From contig NZ_JAPDFS010000001.1 of assembly GCF_027257195.1 (NCBI RefSeq), positions 126,798 through 190,797 of the forward strand: DNA of 64,000 nucleotides, given 5' to 3'. The translations under genes and the position numbers were made by a program. This DNA is from Halorubrum sp. F4 (GTDB lineage: Archaea > Halobacteriota > Halobacteria > Halobacteriales > Haloferacaceae). This document shows positions 52,188 through 61,683 of this stretch, one piece after another (positions within the stretch are counted from its first letter, which is position 1; every line of letters starts with the position of its first letter). Below the pieces are notes generated by a model. The model was not told the origin of the DNA and searched no databases. It saw nothing but the letters and a program-made list of their open reading frames with translations.

Positions 52188-53822
52188 CTACGCGTACGCT
52201 CGCTCGAACGCGCGGATCCCCTCGTCGGTCCCGACGACGACCAGCTCGTCCCCGCGTTCGACGACGGTGTCGGGACCCATCTCCGTGCGCACCGCTCCGT
52301 CACGCTCGATCGCCATCACGGTACAGCCGGTCCGATCGCGGACGTTCGCCTCGCCGAGCGTCGATCCGACCAGGCGGGGCGCTTCGAGCCTGATCACCTC
52401 GACCTGTCCCTCGACCGAAAGCACCTCGCGCCCCTCGAGCAGCCGGGCCGCCGACATTCGACCGGTCACGGTCGCCAACGAGAGAACGTAGTCCGCACCC
52501 GCCCGGTACGTCTTCGAGACGTTCGCGTGTTCGTCGACGCGGGCGACGATCTCGGTGTCGGGTGCCGCCTCCCGGATCACGAGGGTGGCGAACTCGGTAG
52601 TCGTGTCGTCGGGGAGCGCCAGGACGACGGTGTCTGCCTCGTCGATCCCGGCGGTCGAGAGCGTCTCCGGCTCGGTGGCGTCGCCGACGACGTCGACGCC
52701 CTCGTCGTCAGTCCGGTCGACCACGGTGTACGGGATCCCGGCGTCGTCGAGCTCCGCCGCCACCGTCCGACCCACCTGTCCGTAGCCGGCGATCACGGTT
52801 CGACCGGGCGAGAAGCGCCGTACCGACGACTGCGTCATCCCGACCAGTCGCTCCAGTTGGTCCGGCCGGCCGGAGACGAGGAGCACGGTTCCGCGCTCCA
52901 GCGTCGCGTCCGGCGACGGCGAGGCGTCGAAGTCCCCCTGAAACCACGCACCGATCACGTTGACGCCGGCCCGCTCGCGGATCCCGCTCTCCGCGAGCGT
53001 CGACCCGGCCAGGTCGCCGCCGTGGCGGACGGACACCTCCGCGAGCCGGAGGTCCTCGCCGATCGCGACCGCCTCCCCGAGCTCCGTCCGCAGGGCGGTC
53101 GTCACCTTCTCGGCGAGCCCGCGACCGAGCAGCGGCCGCGGCGAGAGCACGTGGTCCGCGCCGGCGAGCCGGTGGTACCGCTCCAGCTCCGGGTCGTCGA
53201 CGACGCTGACGACCGGAACGTCCTCGGCGACCTCCTTGGCGGCGAGGACGATGCTCGCGTCCACCTGGTCGGAGACGTCGGCCACCAGCGCCCGCGCCGC
53301 GGGCAGCCTCGCTCCCTCCAGCCCCTCCGCGGACTCCGGATCCGCGCGGATCACCCGGTTGCCGTCTCCGTACAGCTCGTTCGCTCGATCGCGGTCGGCC
53401 TCGACGATCACGTGCGGGACGTCGTGTGCGTCGAGCTCCTCGATGAGGACCTCCGCGCGCGTGGTGTACGAGCAGATGATCACGTGACCGGAGATATCAT
53501 CGTCGAGCGATTCGGGGGCCGTGTCCGAGAACGCGCTCTCCAAGAGCGGCGTCGCGACGACCGGGAGCGCGCCGACGAGCAGGGCCATCCCCATGAGGTC
53601 GGTAACCACGATGAACGCCTGCATCTGCGGGCTCGTCCAGCGGGCGTCCCCTCCGAAGCCCGTGGTCGTGAACATCTCGACGGCGAACTGGAGCGAGTCG
53701 AGGAACGTCCGGGGTCGCCCCTCGAACGTCCCCATCCCCCACTGGTAGACCGCCGCGGTACCGACGAGCGCCAGAGCTAAGAGAAGGAAGTAGCCGACGA
53801 CTCGTCGTTGCCATCCGTTCAT
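52188..53822 (-). CDS. Two-membrane-segment potassium channel with tandem RCK domains
   Basis: A 544-residue channel. Two membrane segments (about 8-28 and 70-95) enclose the filter TTTGFGGD, a variant of TVGYGD with an extra Gly. Two TrkA-N Rossmann folds (starts near ISGHVIICSYTTRAEVLIEE and RTVIAGYGQVGRTVAAEL) and TrkA-C domains follow. Gating by nucleotides or ions bound to the RCK ring is the family behaviour. The ATG at 53822 is preferred because TTTTTG (53846-53851) is centred 26 nt upstream; an in-frame GTG at 53828 is the alternative. It converges on the usp gene. Confidence 0.9.
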   Translation of the reverse strand: MNGWQRRVVGYFLLLALALVGTAAVYQWGMGTFEGRPRTFLDSLQFAVEMFTTTGFGGDARWTSPQMQAFIVVTDLMGMALLVGALPVVATPLLESAFSDTAPESLDDDISGHVIICSYTTRAEVLIEELDAHDVPHVIVEADRDRANELYGDGNRVIRADPESAEGLEGARLPAARALVADVSDQVDASIVLAAKEVAEDVPVVSVVDDPELERYHRLAGADHVLSPRPLLGRGLAEKVTTALRTELGEAVAIGEDLRLAEVSVRHGGDLAGSTLAESGIRERAGVNVIGAWFQGDFDASPSPDATLERGTVLLVSGRPDQLERLVGMTQSSVRRFSPGRTVIAGYGQVGRTVAAELDDAGIPYTVVDRTDDEGVDVVGDATEPETLSTAGIDEADTVVLALPDDTTTEFATLVIREAAPDTEIVARVDEHANVSKTYRAGADYVLSLATVTGRMSAARLLEGREVLSVEGQVEVIRLEAPRLVGSTLGEANVRDRTGCTVMAIERDGAVRTEMGPDTVVERGDELVVVGTDEGIRAFERAYA

Positions 53823-53978
53823 ACCCACGGAAGGGGCCGCCCCGTCAAAAACGTGTGTCGTCGGCTCCCCCGCGCGTATCGTCGGACCCTCACCGTCCGG
53901 TCGGATCTACCGGATCGATCGGCACGGACGGTGACGGGCGAACGCGCCACTTTACTCCTCCGGGGGGCAACCGCGACC

Positions 53979-54740
53979 ATGACCGGGACGGAGATCCCCG
54001 AGGATCACCCGCGGTACGCGTCGCTTCTCACCCGACACCGGATCGAGGCGGGCGTCGAGAGAGGGATCACCTCGAAACAGGGGCTCATCGCGCAGGGTCG
54101 CGGCGAGGCGTTCGACTACCTCCTCGGCGAGCGGACGCTCCCGAGCGCGGACGACGCCGCGCGCGCCGCGGCCGCGACGCTGCTCTCCGCGGAGCGGCCG
54201 GTGTTCTCCGTGAACGGCAACGTCGCCGCGTTGGTCCCCGGTGAGACCGTCGAACTCGCCGAGGCCGTCGGTGCCGACCTCGAGGTGAACCTGTTCAATC
54301 GGACCGAAGAACGGATGGAGGCGATCGCCGCACACCTCCGCGAACACGGTGCAGCGGAGGTGAAAGGGCTGACCGGCGACGGCGAGATCCCCGGACTCGA
54401 ACACGCCCGGGGGACGGTCGACGCGGACGGGATCGGCGCGGCCGACGTGGTCGTGGTCCCGCTGGAGGACGGCGATCGTGCGGAGGCGCTCGCGGCGGCG
54501 GGCAAGACGGAGATCGTGATCGACCTCAACCCGGGAAGCCGATCGCCGCGAACCGCCGCGATCCCGATCATCGACAACGTCCTCAGGGCCGTCCCGAACG
54601 TGACGGCACACGCTCGAGACCTGGCCGACGCGTCGCCGGCGGAGCGTCGGGCGATCGTCGACGAGTTCGATCCCGAGGCCGCACTCGAGGCGGCCGAGCG
54701 CGCCATCCGGGAGGGCTCGTTCGCCGGCGACGAGGGGTGA
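53979..54740 (+). CDS. Archaeal phosphopantothenate synthetase (4-phosphopantoate-beta-alanine ligase)
   Basis: A 253-residue enzyme of archaeal coenzyme A biosynthesis joining phosphopantoate and beta-alanine. Family motifs are IPEDHPRYASLLTRHRIEAG, GLIAQGRGEAFDYLLGE, SVNGNVAALVPGE, NLFNRTEER and DLNPGSRSPRTA then IPIIDNVLRAVP, as in COG1701/DUF137. TTTACT is centred 25 nt before the ATG. Confidence 0.95.
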   Translation: MTGTEIPEDHPRYASLLTRHRIEAGVERGITSKQGLIAQGRGEAFDYLLGERTLPSADDAARAAAATLLSAERPVFSVNGNVAALVPGETVELAEAVGADLEVNLFNRTEERMEAIAAHLREHGAAEVKGLTGDGEIPGLEHARGTVDADGIGAADVVVVPLEDGDRAEALAAAGKTEIVIDLNPGSRSPRTAAIPIIDNVLRAVPNVTAHARDLADASPAERRAIVDEFDPEAALEAAERAIREGSFAGDEG

Positions 54741-54755
54741 GACGCTCGGCGGGAG

Positions 54756-55784
54756 CTACCGGCCGAATCCGGCACCGTTCGCGTCGTCGCGGGCGGCGCG
54801 CAGATCGTCGTGGAGGGAGAACAGCTCCTCGCGGGTCGGCGTCGCGTCGACGACGACCGTCCGCCCGCGGATCTCGATCGTCGCGTCGTCGAGGACTCCC
54901 TCGGCATCGACGCCTCCGGAGATCCGGCGCAGGCGTTCGCGCGTGAGTCGCGTCGGATCGAGCGTCGCCGTGTACCGGAGGTCGATCCCGCCGTCGATCC
55001 CGAGCGCGACGCCGATGGAGCCGGCGGCCTCGACGCTCGCACGGACGGCCTCCGGCGCGCCGGAGAGAACGTCACGGAGTCGGTTCCGCCCCGACTCACC
55101 CAGGTCCGCGTACACCGCAACGTCACCCGACAGCAACGGCGGAATCGGGGCGTCTCCGGCGTTCGTGGCGTCGGTCCCGGGCGCAGTACCCGTCCCGACT
55201 GCGGCGTCCGCGTGAGCCGCGGCGCGATCGACGACCGGCGCGTATCCGACGACGAGCTCGGTATCGCTTACGGCGACCGCGTACGGCTCCTCACGGCCTC
55301 GGAACAGACGGTCCGTCCCGCCGGCCCGTCGGGTTCGGGTGGTCGACCAGCGACCACGGTCCACGACGGCGGCGGCGAGCCGGTCCGCGTCGAAGGAGCC
55401 GCGGACGGCGACGGCCCCCTCGACCGCCTCGCCCGAGAACGCGACGCTCCCGGCGACCGAGTCGGCGTCGGCGAGAGAGACGTCAGCGCGGGTCATCGCG
55501 GCGGAGAGCCGCGTCGACCACGGTTCGGGGAGACCGACCGTCGAGACGGCCGCGGGATCGACGACCGCGGTGACGACGGTGTCGCCGTCGGCGATACGGG
55601 CCGCGTCGTACGGGGCGGTTCGGTTCGGGGTGACGTCGCGGTCGGCGTCGGTCGTGTCGCTCGGGGCGGTCACGTCGGCCGTGTCGGCCGAGCCGACCGC
55701 GGAACCGGCCGTGAAGCCGGCGATCGACGTTCCGAGGAGACCGACGGTAGCGAGGCGTCCGAGCAGGATGCGTCTGGAGGGCAT
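54756..55784 (-). CDS. Exported haloarchaeal protein of unknown function
   Basis: A 342-residue protein with an N-terminal signal (PSRRILLGRLATVGLLG, possibly twin-arginine) and a Thr/Asp-rich neck. The rest repeats a beta-alpha pattern (DTVVTAVVDPAAVSTVGLPE, DVAVYADLGESGRNRL, GSIGVALGIDGGIDLRYTAT) as if two similar halves, perhaps for ligand or surface binding. I do not recognise the family. The start at 55784 is chosen for the signal; an AATTAAGTACC box lies upstream. It is divergent from the Lrp gene, which might regulate it. Confidence 0.75.
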   Translation of the reverse strand: MPSRRILLGRLATVGLLGTSIAGFTAGSAVGSADTADVTAPSDTTDADRDVTPNRTAPYDAARIADGDTVVTAVVDPAAVSTVGLPEPWSTRLSAAMTRADVSLADADSVAGSVAFSGEAVEGAVAVRGSFDADRLAAAVVDRGRWSTTRTRRAGGTDRLFRGREEPYAVAVSDTELVVGYAPVVDRAAAHADAAVGTGTAPGTDATNAGDAPIPPLLSGDVAVYADLGESGRNRLRDVLSGAPEAVRASVEAAGSIGVALGIDGGIDLRYTATLDPTRLTRERLRRISGGVDAEGVLDDATIEIRGRTVVVDATPTREELFSLHDDLRAARDDANGAGFGR

Positions 55785-55923
55785 CGTTTCCCGGTCACAA
55801 GGCGGGTACTTAATTCTCCGACTTCGGCCGTCGAACGGGGCCACGGTTCCGTCCGCTGTATCGGTTCCGACTCGGATCGCCGGCGGGGGCAAGTTCAAAG
55901 TCCTCCGGCGACTACCGAGCGGC

Positions 55924-56373
55924 ATGGAACTGGACGACACGGACAGGGCGATCCTTCGGATCCTCCAGGAGAACGCAAGGACCCCGTTCTCGGAGATCGC
56001 GCGCCGGATCGACATGTCGAGCGCGACGGTCCACGATCGTGTCGGCCGGATGGAGGACGCGGGAGTCATCGAGGGATATCACGCCTCGGTGAACGCCAAG
56101 GCGGTCGGGTACGGCGTCAGTGCGCTCGTCGGTCTCCGGGTCGAACAGGGTCGCGAGGTGGACGCGCTCGAACGCCTCCGGGAGATCGAGGGCGTCCGAG
56201 AGATCCACCTGACGACGGGCGAATGGGACGTGATCCTTCGCGTGGTCGCCGAGGACACGGACCGGCTTCGGGACCTGATGTTCGACCGGATCGCGAACAT
56301 GGACGGCTTCTCGCGGTCACAGACCATGATCATCCTCGGAACCGATTACGAGGCCGAGGGACCGCCGATCTGA
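55924..56373 (+). CDS. Lrp/AsnC-family transcriptional regulator
   Basis: A 149-residue regulator. The N-terminal HTH is LDDTDRAILRILQENARTPF with SEIARRIDMSSATVHDRVGR, and the C-terminal RAM domain (about 65-140) includes EIHLTTGEWDVILRVVAED, where amino-acid effectors usually bind. The start at 55924 is set by the family N-terminus. It is the only clear sequence-specific regulator in this part of the window; its target is not known. Confidence 0.94.
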   Translation: MELDDTDRAILRILQENARTPFSEIARRIDMSSATVHDRVGRMEDAGVIEGYHASVNAKAVGYGVSALVGLRVEQGREVDALERLREIEGVREIHLTTGEWDVILRVVAEDTDRLRDLMFDRIANMDGFSRSQTMIILGTDYEAEGPPI

Positions 56374-56415
56374 GCGCGTAGACGTGGACTGACGGAATCC
56401 ACGGGATTTCCGATA

Positions 56416-56478
56416 CCGTCGATTCCGTCGGTTCCGTCGATCCTTTCGATCCCGTCGAGCCCGTTGGCCCCGCCGGGG
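56416..56478. repeat. 9-bp degenerate tandem repeat
   Basis: Seven units of the type CCGTCGATT/CCGTCGGTT/CCGTCGATC run without gaps, the last two more diverged, in the gap between the Lrp gene and the DUF63 gene. On the minus strand it would read as GIDGTDGIDG-type repeats but without a supported gene. Confidence 0.6.
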
Positions 56479-56535
56479 TGACGTCGATCGGTCTCGACCG
56501 GAACCCTCAACTCCGGAACCCTCCGAACCACTGGT

Positions 56536-57693
56536 ATGAGCGCACGGTTCGAGGACCGGTTGGGGCTCTCAGCGGAGCGAGCGTGGGCGGCGGCGGTCGC
56601 CGCGATCACCGCGATCCTCGTCGTCGGGTCCGTCGTCCTCCCGCGGGTCGTGTACGACCGGTTCCTCTGGCGGTACTTCTGGGGGCCGGTCGCCGCCGAC
56701 GGACAGGCCGCACAGTGTGCGGTCCGCCCGGCCGACGGCGGAACGGAGCTTTTGACGAGTTCCTCCGCGTGTGCGGACGCGGCCGCGGCGGGTGAGGTCG
56801 TCGCGTACCCCGGCTACACCACCGTCTCGACGCTGAGCTACGTGGTGATCCTGTTGGCGATGCTGATCGGGGTCGTCTTCCTGCTCCGTCGACTGGAGAT
56901 CGCCACGGAGTTCCGGTTCTTCTACGCGCTGTTCCCGTTCATGCTGTTCGGCGGCGCGCTCCGCACCGTCGAGGACGCCGGGATAGCCGCGATACGCGCC
57001 GGCGTCGAGCCGCTGATATCCTTTCCCTGGAGCGCGCTGATCATCAGCCCGTTCATCTACTTCACGGTCTTCGCGGTGACGCTTCTCTGCGTGATCGGCG
57101 CGTACGGGCTCGAGGAACGAGGGATCGTCGACGACTACGCCCCGCCGCTCTTCGGAGCCGGCGCGGTCGCGCTGACGGCGTCGGTCGGCTATCTGGCGTA
57201 CCTCGCGGTCGCCACCGACTACGTGACCTTCTACCCGCAGGTGATCGGGTCCATCCTCGTCATCGCGAGCGCGTCCGCCGCGGTGACGTGGAAACTGATC
57301 GAGCGGTTCGAGCCGTCGATCAACCGCGGGACGGGGTTCGTCGGCTTCGTGATCATCTGGGGGCACGCCGTCGACGGGGTCGCGAACGTGATCGGCCTCG
57401 ACTGGATGCCGGCGCTGACGGGAAGCGCGAACCTCGTCCCGAAACACGTCGTCAACGAGCTGGTGGTGAACTGGACCGGTCGATTGCTCCCCGAGTCGGT
57501 GCTCGCGGTCACCGGCGACGCCTGGCCGTTCCTGTTCGTCAAGCTCGCCGCGGCGACCTTCGTCGTCTGGGTGTTCAACGGCGAGCTCTACGAGGAGTCG
57601 CCCCGATACACGCTGTTGTTGCTCGTCACCGTGCTCGCCGTCGGGCTCGGGCCCGGAACGCGGGACATGCTGCGGGCGACGTTCGGGATCTAG
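56536..57693 (+). CDS. DUF63-family membrane protein
   Basis: A 385-residue integral membrane protein with about eight segments. [17 protein letters not shown], the [17 protein letters not shown] start of the first internal helix and [12 protein letters not shown] are signatures of archaeal DUF63, whose function is unknown. No enzyme motifs stand out apart from conserved acidic residues in membrane segments. It is a single gene. Confidence 0.88.
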   Translation: MSARFEDRLGLSAERAWAAAVAAITAILVVGSVVLPRVVYDRFLWRYFWGPVAADGQAAQCAVRPADGGTELLTSSSACADAAAAGEVVAYPGYTTVSTLSYVVILLAMLIGVVFLLRRLEIATEFRFFYALFPFMLFGGALRTVEDAGIAAIRAGVEPLISFPWSALIISPFIYFTVFAVTLLCVIGAYGLEERGIVDDYAPPLFGAGAVALTASVGYLAYLAVATDYVTFYPQVIGSILVIASASAAVTWKLIERFEPSINRGTGFVGFVIIWGHAVDGVANVIGLDWMPALTGSANLVPKHVVNELVVNWTGRLLPESVLAVTGDAWPFLFVKLAAATFVVWVFNGELYEESPRYTLLLLVTVLAVGLGPGTRDMLRATFGI

Positions 57694-57724
57694 ACGACGA
57701 CGATCGGGACGCCGGCGTATCGGG

Positions 57725-58597
57725 TCACGGCCGCGGGTCGATCCCGTTCAGTTTCCTCACGTCGTCGTCGGTCAGTTCCAGGTTCACGGCCGCGGCGTTC
57801 GATTCGAGGTGGTCGACGCTCGACGTGCCGGGGATCGGGAGCATCACGTCCGAGTGGTCGAGCAGCCACGCGAGCGCGACCTGATGGGCGGTCGTTCCGT
57901 CGCCGTGTTCGTCGGCGACCGTCTCCAGCACGCCACGCGCCGCCTCCTCCTCGACCGCGTACATCGGGCCCCACGGGATGAACCCGACGTCGTACTCCTC
58001 ACACGCGCGGAGGACGTCCTCCTCGTCGCGGTTGCCCACGTCGTACCGGTTCTGTACCGTCGCGATCTCGACGATCTCCTGAGCGGTCTCCAGCTGCTCA
58101 ACGGAGACGTTCGAGAGGCCGACGCGGTCGATCCGACCGGCGTCCTTCATCTCGGCGAAGGCGTGGACCGAGTCCGCGAAGTCGACGTCCGGGTCGGGTC
58201 GATGAAATTGGTACAGGTCGATCGAATCGGTCGAGAGCCGATCGAGGCTACACAGGACTTGATTTCGGAGGAAGTCCGGGTCGCCGTGGGGGATCCAGTC
58301 GCCGTCGCGGTTCCGGAGCAGTCCGGCCTTCGACGCGACGACGACGTCGTCGTCCGGACCGAGCTCCTCGCCTATCAGCCGCTCGCTGACGCCCGGTCCG
58401 TAGGAGTCGGCGGTGTCGACGAAGTCGACGCCGAGATCGACCGCTCGACGGAGGACCGATCTCGCCGCCCGCTCGTCTCTCGGTGGTCCGATGACGTCCT
58501 CGCCGACCAGTCGCATCGCACCGAACCCGAGTCGTGAGACCGCGAGTCCGTCACCGAGGTCGAACGTGTCGTCCGGATCGACGGGGTTCGTCACCAT
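57725..58597 (-). CDS. Aldo/keto reductase
   Basis: A 290-residue NADPH-dependent oxidoreductase with an eight-stranded barrel. The catalytic set D61, Y66 (DTADSYG), K90 (VVASK) and H132 (LYQFHRPD) is complete, and the cofactor-binding end reads PIPGTSSVDHLESN. The substrate aldehyde or ketone is unknown. It is a single gene converging on the DUF63 gene. Confidence 0.95.
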   Translation of the reverse strand: MVTNPVDPDDTFDLGDGLAVSRLGFGAMRLVGEDVIGPPRDERAARSVLRRAVDLGVDFVDTADSYGPGVSERLIGEELGPDDDVVVASKAGLLRNRDGDWIPHGDPDFLRNQVLCSLDRLSTDSIDLYQFHRPDPDVDFADSVHAFAEMKDAGRIDRVGLSNVSVEQLETAQEIVEIATVQNRYDVGNRDEEDVLRACEEYDVGFIPWGPMYAVEEEAARGVLETVADEHGDGTTAHQVALAWLLDHSDVMLPIPGTSSVDHLESNAAAVNLELTDDDVRKLNGIDPRP

Positions 58598-58697
58598 ACG
58601 GCCACGTCGGCCGCCGGGGGGAAAGCCCTGGGGGTCGCCCCCGCCGAGCGACGGTCCCCACTCGAAGTTTTATCATCCACCCCGTCCCACTCCGTCC

Positions 58698-59837
58698 ATG
58701 GCCGAATTCGAGCGCGTGGTGTTGTCTGGCACGCCCCGAGAACGCGGGATCGAACACGGCGAGCGGTTCGCCGACGAGGTCGCCGCCAACGTCGAGACGT
58801 ACCGCGAGCGGTTCTCCCACGAGGGAGTCGACGTCGACGCGATGCGCGAACACGCCGCCGAGTACGTCGAGTACATCGAACGCGAGAGCCCGGAGTACGC
58901 CGCCGAGATGCGCGGGATCGCCGAGGGGAGCGGCGTTCCCCTCGTCGACGTGACGATGCTCAACGTCCGGTGGGAGGTGATCTATCCGGCGTGGAAGGCG
59001 CAGACGGAGAAGGCGAACGAGACGGTCGTGACGGAACCCGAGCCGCCGATCGACGGCTGTACCAGCTTCGGAGTGATGCCGTCGGCCACGGCCGACGGAA
59101 CGACGTACATGGGACAGAACTGGGACTGGCTCGCGCCGATCGTGGACACGCTCTTTCTTATGGAACTCCGCCGCGAGGACGCGCCGGACGTGCTGGCGAT
59201 GACGGAGGCAGGTATCGTCGGGGGGAAGATCGGCGTGAACGAACACGGCATCGGGATCGCGGTCAACGGCCTCATCTCCGGCGACGACGGGAGCGAGGGG
59301 CTCCGGAAACCCTATCACGTCCGGTTCCGCGAGGTACTCGACGCCGAGCGGTACGACGACGCGCTCCGGCCGATCCTCGAGACCGACCGCGTCTGCTCGG
59401 CGAACGTCCTCGTCGGCCACGCCGACGGCGAACTGATCGACCTCGAGGCCGCCCCGGAACTCGTCAACCCGATCCACCCGGACGGAGGCGTCCTCACGCA
59501 CTCGAACCACTTCGAGACCGACGCGGTCGAGAGCGTCAACGAGCGGCGCGGCCCGAGCACGCTCTACCGCGCCGAGCGGCTCCGTCGGCTGCTCGCCGCG
59601 GACGCCGCCCCGGACGACGACGCGGGCGAAGGCGGGATCGACTCCGAATCGATCCGCGAGGGGCTCCGCGACCACTTCGGTCGACCGTCGAGCATCTGTA
59701 GCCACGTCGACCCGTCGCTCCCGGCGATCGAACACGGCCAGACGAACGCGAGCCTCGTCATCGATCTCGGAGAGCGGCGGATACTCGGACAGCGCGGACC
59801 ACCCTGTGAAGGGGAGTACCACGAGTACGCGCTATGA
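58698..59837 (+). CDS. C45-family N-terminal-nucleophile hydrolase (acyl-CoA:6-APA acyltransferase-like)
   Basis: A 379-residue protein of the penicillin acyltransferase-like family. The nucleophile is C121 in PIDGCTSFGV, which in the family becomes the N-terminal residue of the beta chain after self-cleavage. The surrounding TTYMGQNWDW, GKIGVNEHGIGIAVNGL and SNHFE motifs match. The substrate amide is unknown. TTTTAT (58668-58673) is centred 27 nt before the ATG. Confidence 0.9.
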   Translation: MAEFERVVLSGTPRERGIEHGERFADEVAANVETYRERFSHEGVDVDAMREHAAEYVEYIERESPEYAAEMRGIAEGSGVPLVDVTMLNVRWEVIYPAWKAQTEKANETVVTEPEPPIDGCTSFGVMPSATADGTTYMGQNWDWLAPIVDTLFLMELRREDAPDVLAMTEAGIVGGKIGVNEHGIGIAVNGLISGDDGSEGLRKPYHVRFREVLDAERYDDALRPILETDRVCSANVLVGHADGELIDLEAAPELVNPIHPDGGVLTHSNHFETDAVESVNERRGPSTLYRAERLRRLLAADAAPDDDAGEGGIDSESIREGLRDHFGRPSSICSHVDPSLPAIEHGQTNASLVIDLGERRILGQRGPPCEGEYHEYAL

Positions 59838-59860
59838 CTCGGGATCGTTCGGTGAGGAAA

Positions 59861-59934
59861 CGGGCCGGGCGCGATTTGAACACGCGACCGACGGATTAAG
59901 AGTCCGTCGCTCTCCCTAACTGAGCTACCGGCCC
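59861..59934 (-). tRNA. tRNA-Lys (anticodon CTT)
   Basis: A 74-nt cloverleaf: acceptor GGGCCGG/CCGGCCC with discriminator G, D arm GCTC/GAGC, anticodon stem ACGGA/TCCGT with loop CTCTTAA, so anticodon CTT (decodes AAG), and T arm GCGTG-TTCAAAT-CGCGC. No intron and no encoded CCA. No integrase or partial tRNA copy lies next to it, so it is not an occupied attachment site. Confidence 0.95.
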
Positions 59935-60136
59935 TCGAATTTCCCTATCCAAGTCACGGTAAAAGGCCTTTTCATTCGCCGGGCACCGCGGCGACGACGA
60001 TCCGCGTTCGTCTCGGACGGACGGCCGCGAGACTGGCGTGAAACCGCATGAACCCGGCGAAGTCGACGTCTCCTCCGATCGGACCTCCGCGACGAGAGCG
60101 CACTCGTTAAGTGTCGTCCCGCGGAAATCAGGTTCA

Positions 60137-61600
60137 ATGAGTAGTGGCGCATCCGGCTCGGCACGCACGCGATACGCGATCCTCGGCTGCGGGAGCGTCG
60201 GGCACGCGGTCGCGGAGTCCCTGTCCGATCGCGGCAAGGACGTGCTCATCCTCGACCGCGACGAGAGCCGCGTCGAGGCGCTACGGGACCAGGACCTCAA
60301 CGCCCGCGTCCAGGACATCGCGGAGCCCGACGTCGTCGACGCCATCGACGACCGGGACATCGTGTTGATCCTCGCGTCCGACGTCGAGGCCAACAAGGCG
60401 GCCGTCTCGGCGATCCGCGACCGCGACGGCGACCAGTACGTGGTCGTGCGCGCGTCGGACCCGGTCAGCGAGGACGAACTGCGGGAACGCGGTGCGGACG
60501 TGGTGATCAACCCCTCGACGGTGATAGCCGACAGCGCCCTCCAGTCGCTCGAGACGGGCGAGCTGGAGTACATGGCGCGCCAGCTCGCCGAGATCATCGA
60601 GGGCGGGGGCGGCCGGATGGCGATCCTCACTCACGACAACCCCGAGCCGGACTCGATCGCGTCGGCGACGGCCCTCCAGGCGATCGCGGACGCGTTCGGG
60701 GTCGAGGCCGACATCCTCTACTCCGGCGACGTGGGTCACCAGGAGAACCGGGCGTTCGTGAACCTGCTCGGCATCGACCTCCGCTCCCGGGCGGACGCGC
60801 CACCCCTCTCGGAGTACGACACGGTCGCCGCCGTCGACCTCGCGAAGTCCGCCGAGGACGACGTGGACCTCGAGACCGGCATCGACGTCTACATCGACCA
60901 CCTCGAGTCGGACGCGCCGCCGGACGCCCGGTTCGTCGACGTCCGAACCAACGTCTCCTCGACGTCGACGATCCTCACGAAGTACCTCCAGGAGTTCGAC
61001 CAGTCGCCGACGGAGGCGGTCGCGACCGCCCTGTTGTACGGGATCCGCGCCGAGACGCTGGACTTCAAACGCGACACCACGCCCGCGGACCTCACCGCGG
61101 CGGCGTACCTCCATCCGTTCGCCAACCACGACACGCTCGAACAGGTGGAGTCGCCGTCGATGTCCCCGGAGACGCTCGACGTCCTGGCGGAGGCGATCCA
61201 GAACCGGCAGGTCCAGGGAAGCCACCTCTTCTCGACGGCCGGGTTCATCCGCGACCGCGAGGCGCTCGCGCAGGCGGCCCAACACCTCCTCAACCTGGAA
61301 GGGATCACCACGACCGCCGTGCTCGGGATCGCCGACGACCGCATCTACCTCGCGGCCCGTTCGAAGGACATCCGGCTCAACATCGGGAACGTCCTCCAGG
61401 AGGCGTTCGCGGAGATGGGCGACGCCGCCGGCCACTCGACGCAGGGCTCCGTCGAGATCCCGCTCGGCATCTTCACCGGCATCGAGGCGAGCGGCGGGAA
61501 CCGCGACACGCTCCTCCACCTCACCGAGGAGGCGGTCCGCCGGAAGCTCTTCGACGCGCTCGGCGTCGAGGGCGCGACCGAGAGCGGAAACGGCTCGTAG
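60137..61600 (+). CDS. TrkA-N / DHH phosphodiesterase fusion protein
   Basis: A 487-residue two-domain protein. Residues 12-140 form a TrkA-N Rossmann fold (GCGSVG at 17-22; aspartate after the second strand, ILDRDES). Residues 160-480 form a NrnA/GdpP-type DHH-DHHA1 domain: THDNPEPDS (H166, D167, D172, S173), AAVDLAKS, DHL at 254-256 in place of DHH, GIRAETLDF, and GDAAGHSTQGSVEIPLG. The DHL variant keeps the metal-binding Asp and first His. Relatives degrade c-di-AMP or short oligonucleotides. TTAAG is centred 28 nt before the start; an upstream in-frame codon at 60038 is rejected. Confidence 0.9.
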   Translation: MSSGASGSARTRYAILGCGSVGHAVAESLSDRGKDVLILDRDESRVEALRDQDLNARVQDIAEPDVVDAIDDRDIVLILASDVEANKAAVSAIRDRDGDQYVVVRASDPVSEDELRERGADVVINPSTVIADSALQSLETGELEYMARQLAEIIEGGGGRMAILTHDNPEPDSIASATALQAIADAFGVEADILYSGDVGHQENRAFVNLLGIDLRSRADAPPLSEYDTVAAVDLAKSAEDDVDLETGIDVYIDHLESDAPPDARFVDVRTNVSSTSTILTKYLQEFDQSPTEAVATALLYGIRAETLDFKRDTTPADLTAAAYLHPFANHDTLEQVESPSMSPETLDVLAEAIQNRQVQGSHLFSTAGFIRDREALAQAAQHLLNLEGITTTAVLGIADDRIYLAARSKDIRLNIGNVLQEAFAEMGDAAGHSTQGSVEIPLGIFTGIEASGGNRDTLLHLTEEAVRRKLFDALGVEGATESGNGS

Positions 61601-61683
61601 GCGACGCGACGAGCGGCGAGCCCGATGCGTTCACCGCGCACGTCGGGGACGGCTTTTTGTCCGCGGTCGGCGACCCTCCGGAC

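Noticed and set aside
56346-56609. Collagen-like minus-strand frame (GIDGTDGIDG repeats)
   Set aside because: Produced by the 9-bp minisatellite; no promoter, no support outside the repeat.
59861-59934. tRNA-Lys as an occupied integration site
   Set aside because: No integrase, partial tRNA copy or composition shift lies beside it.
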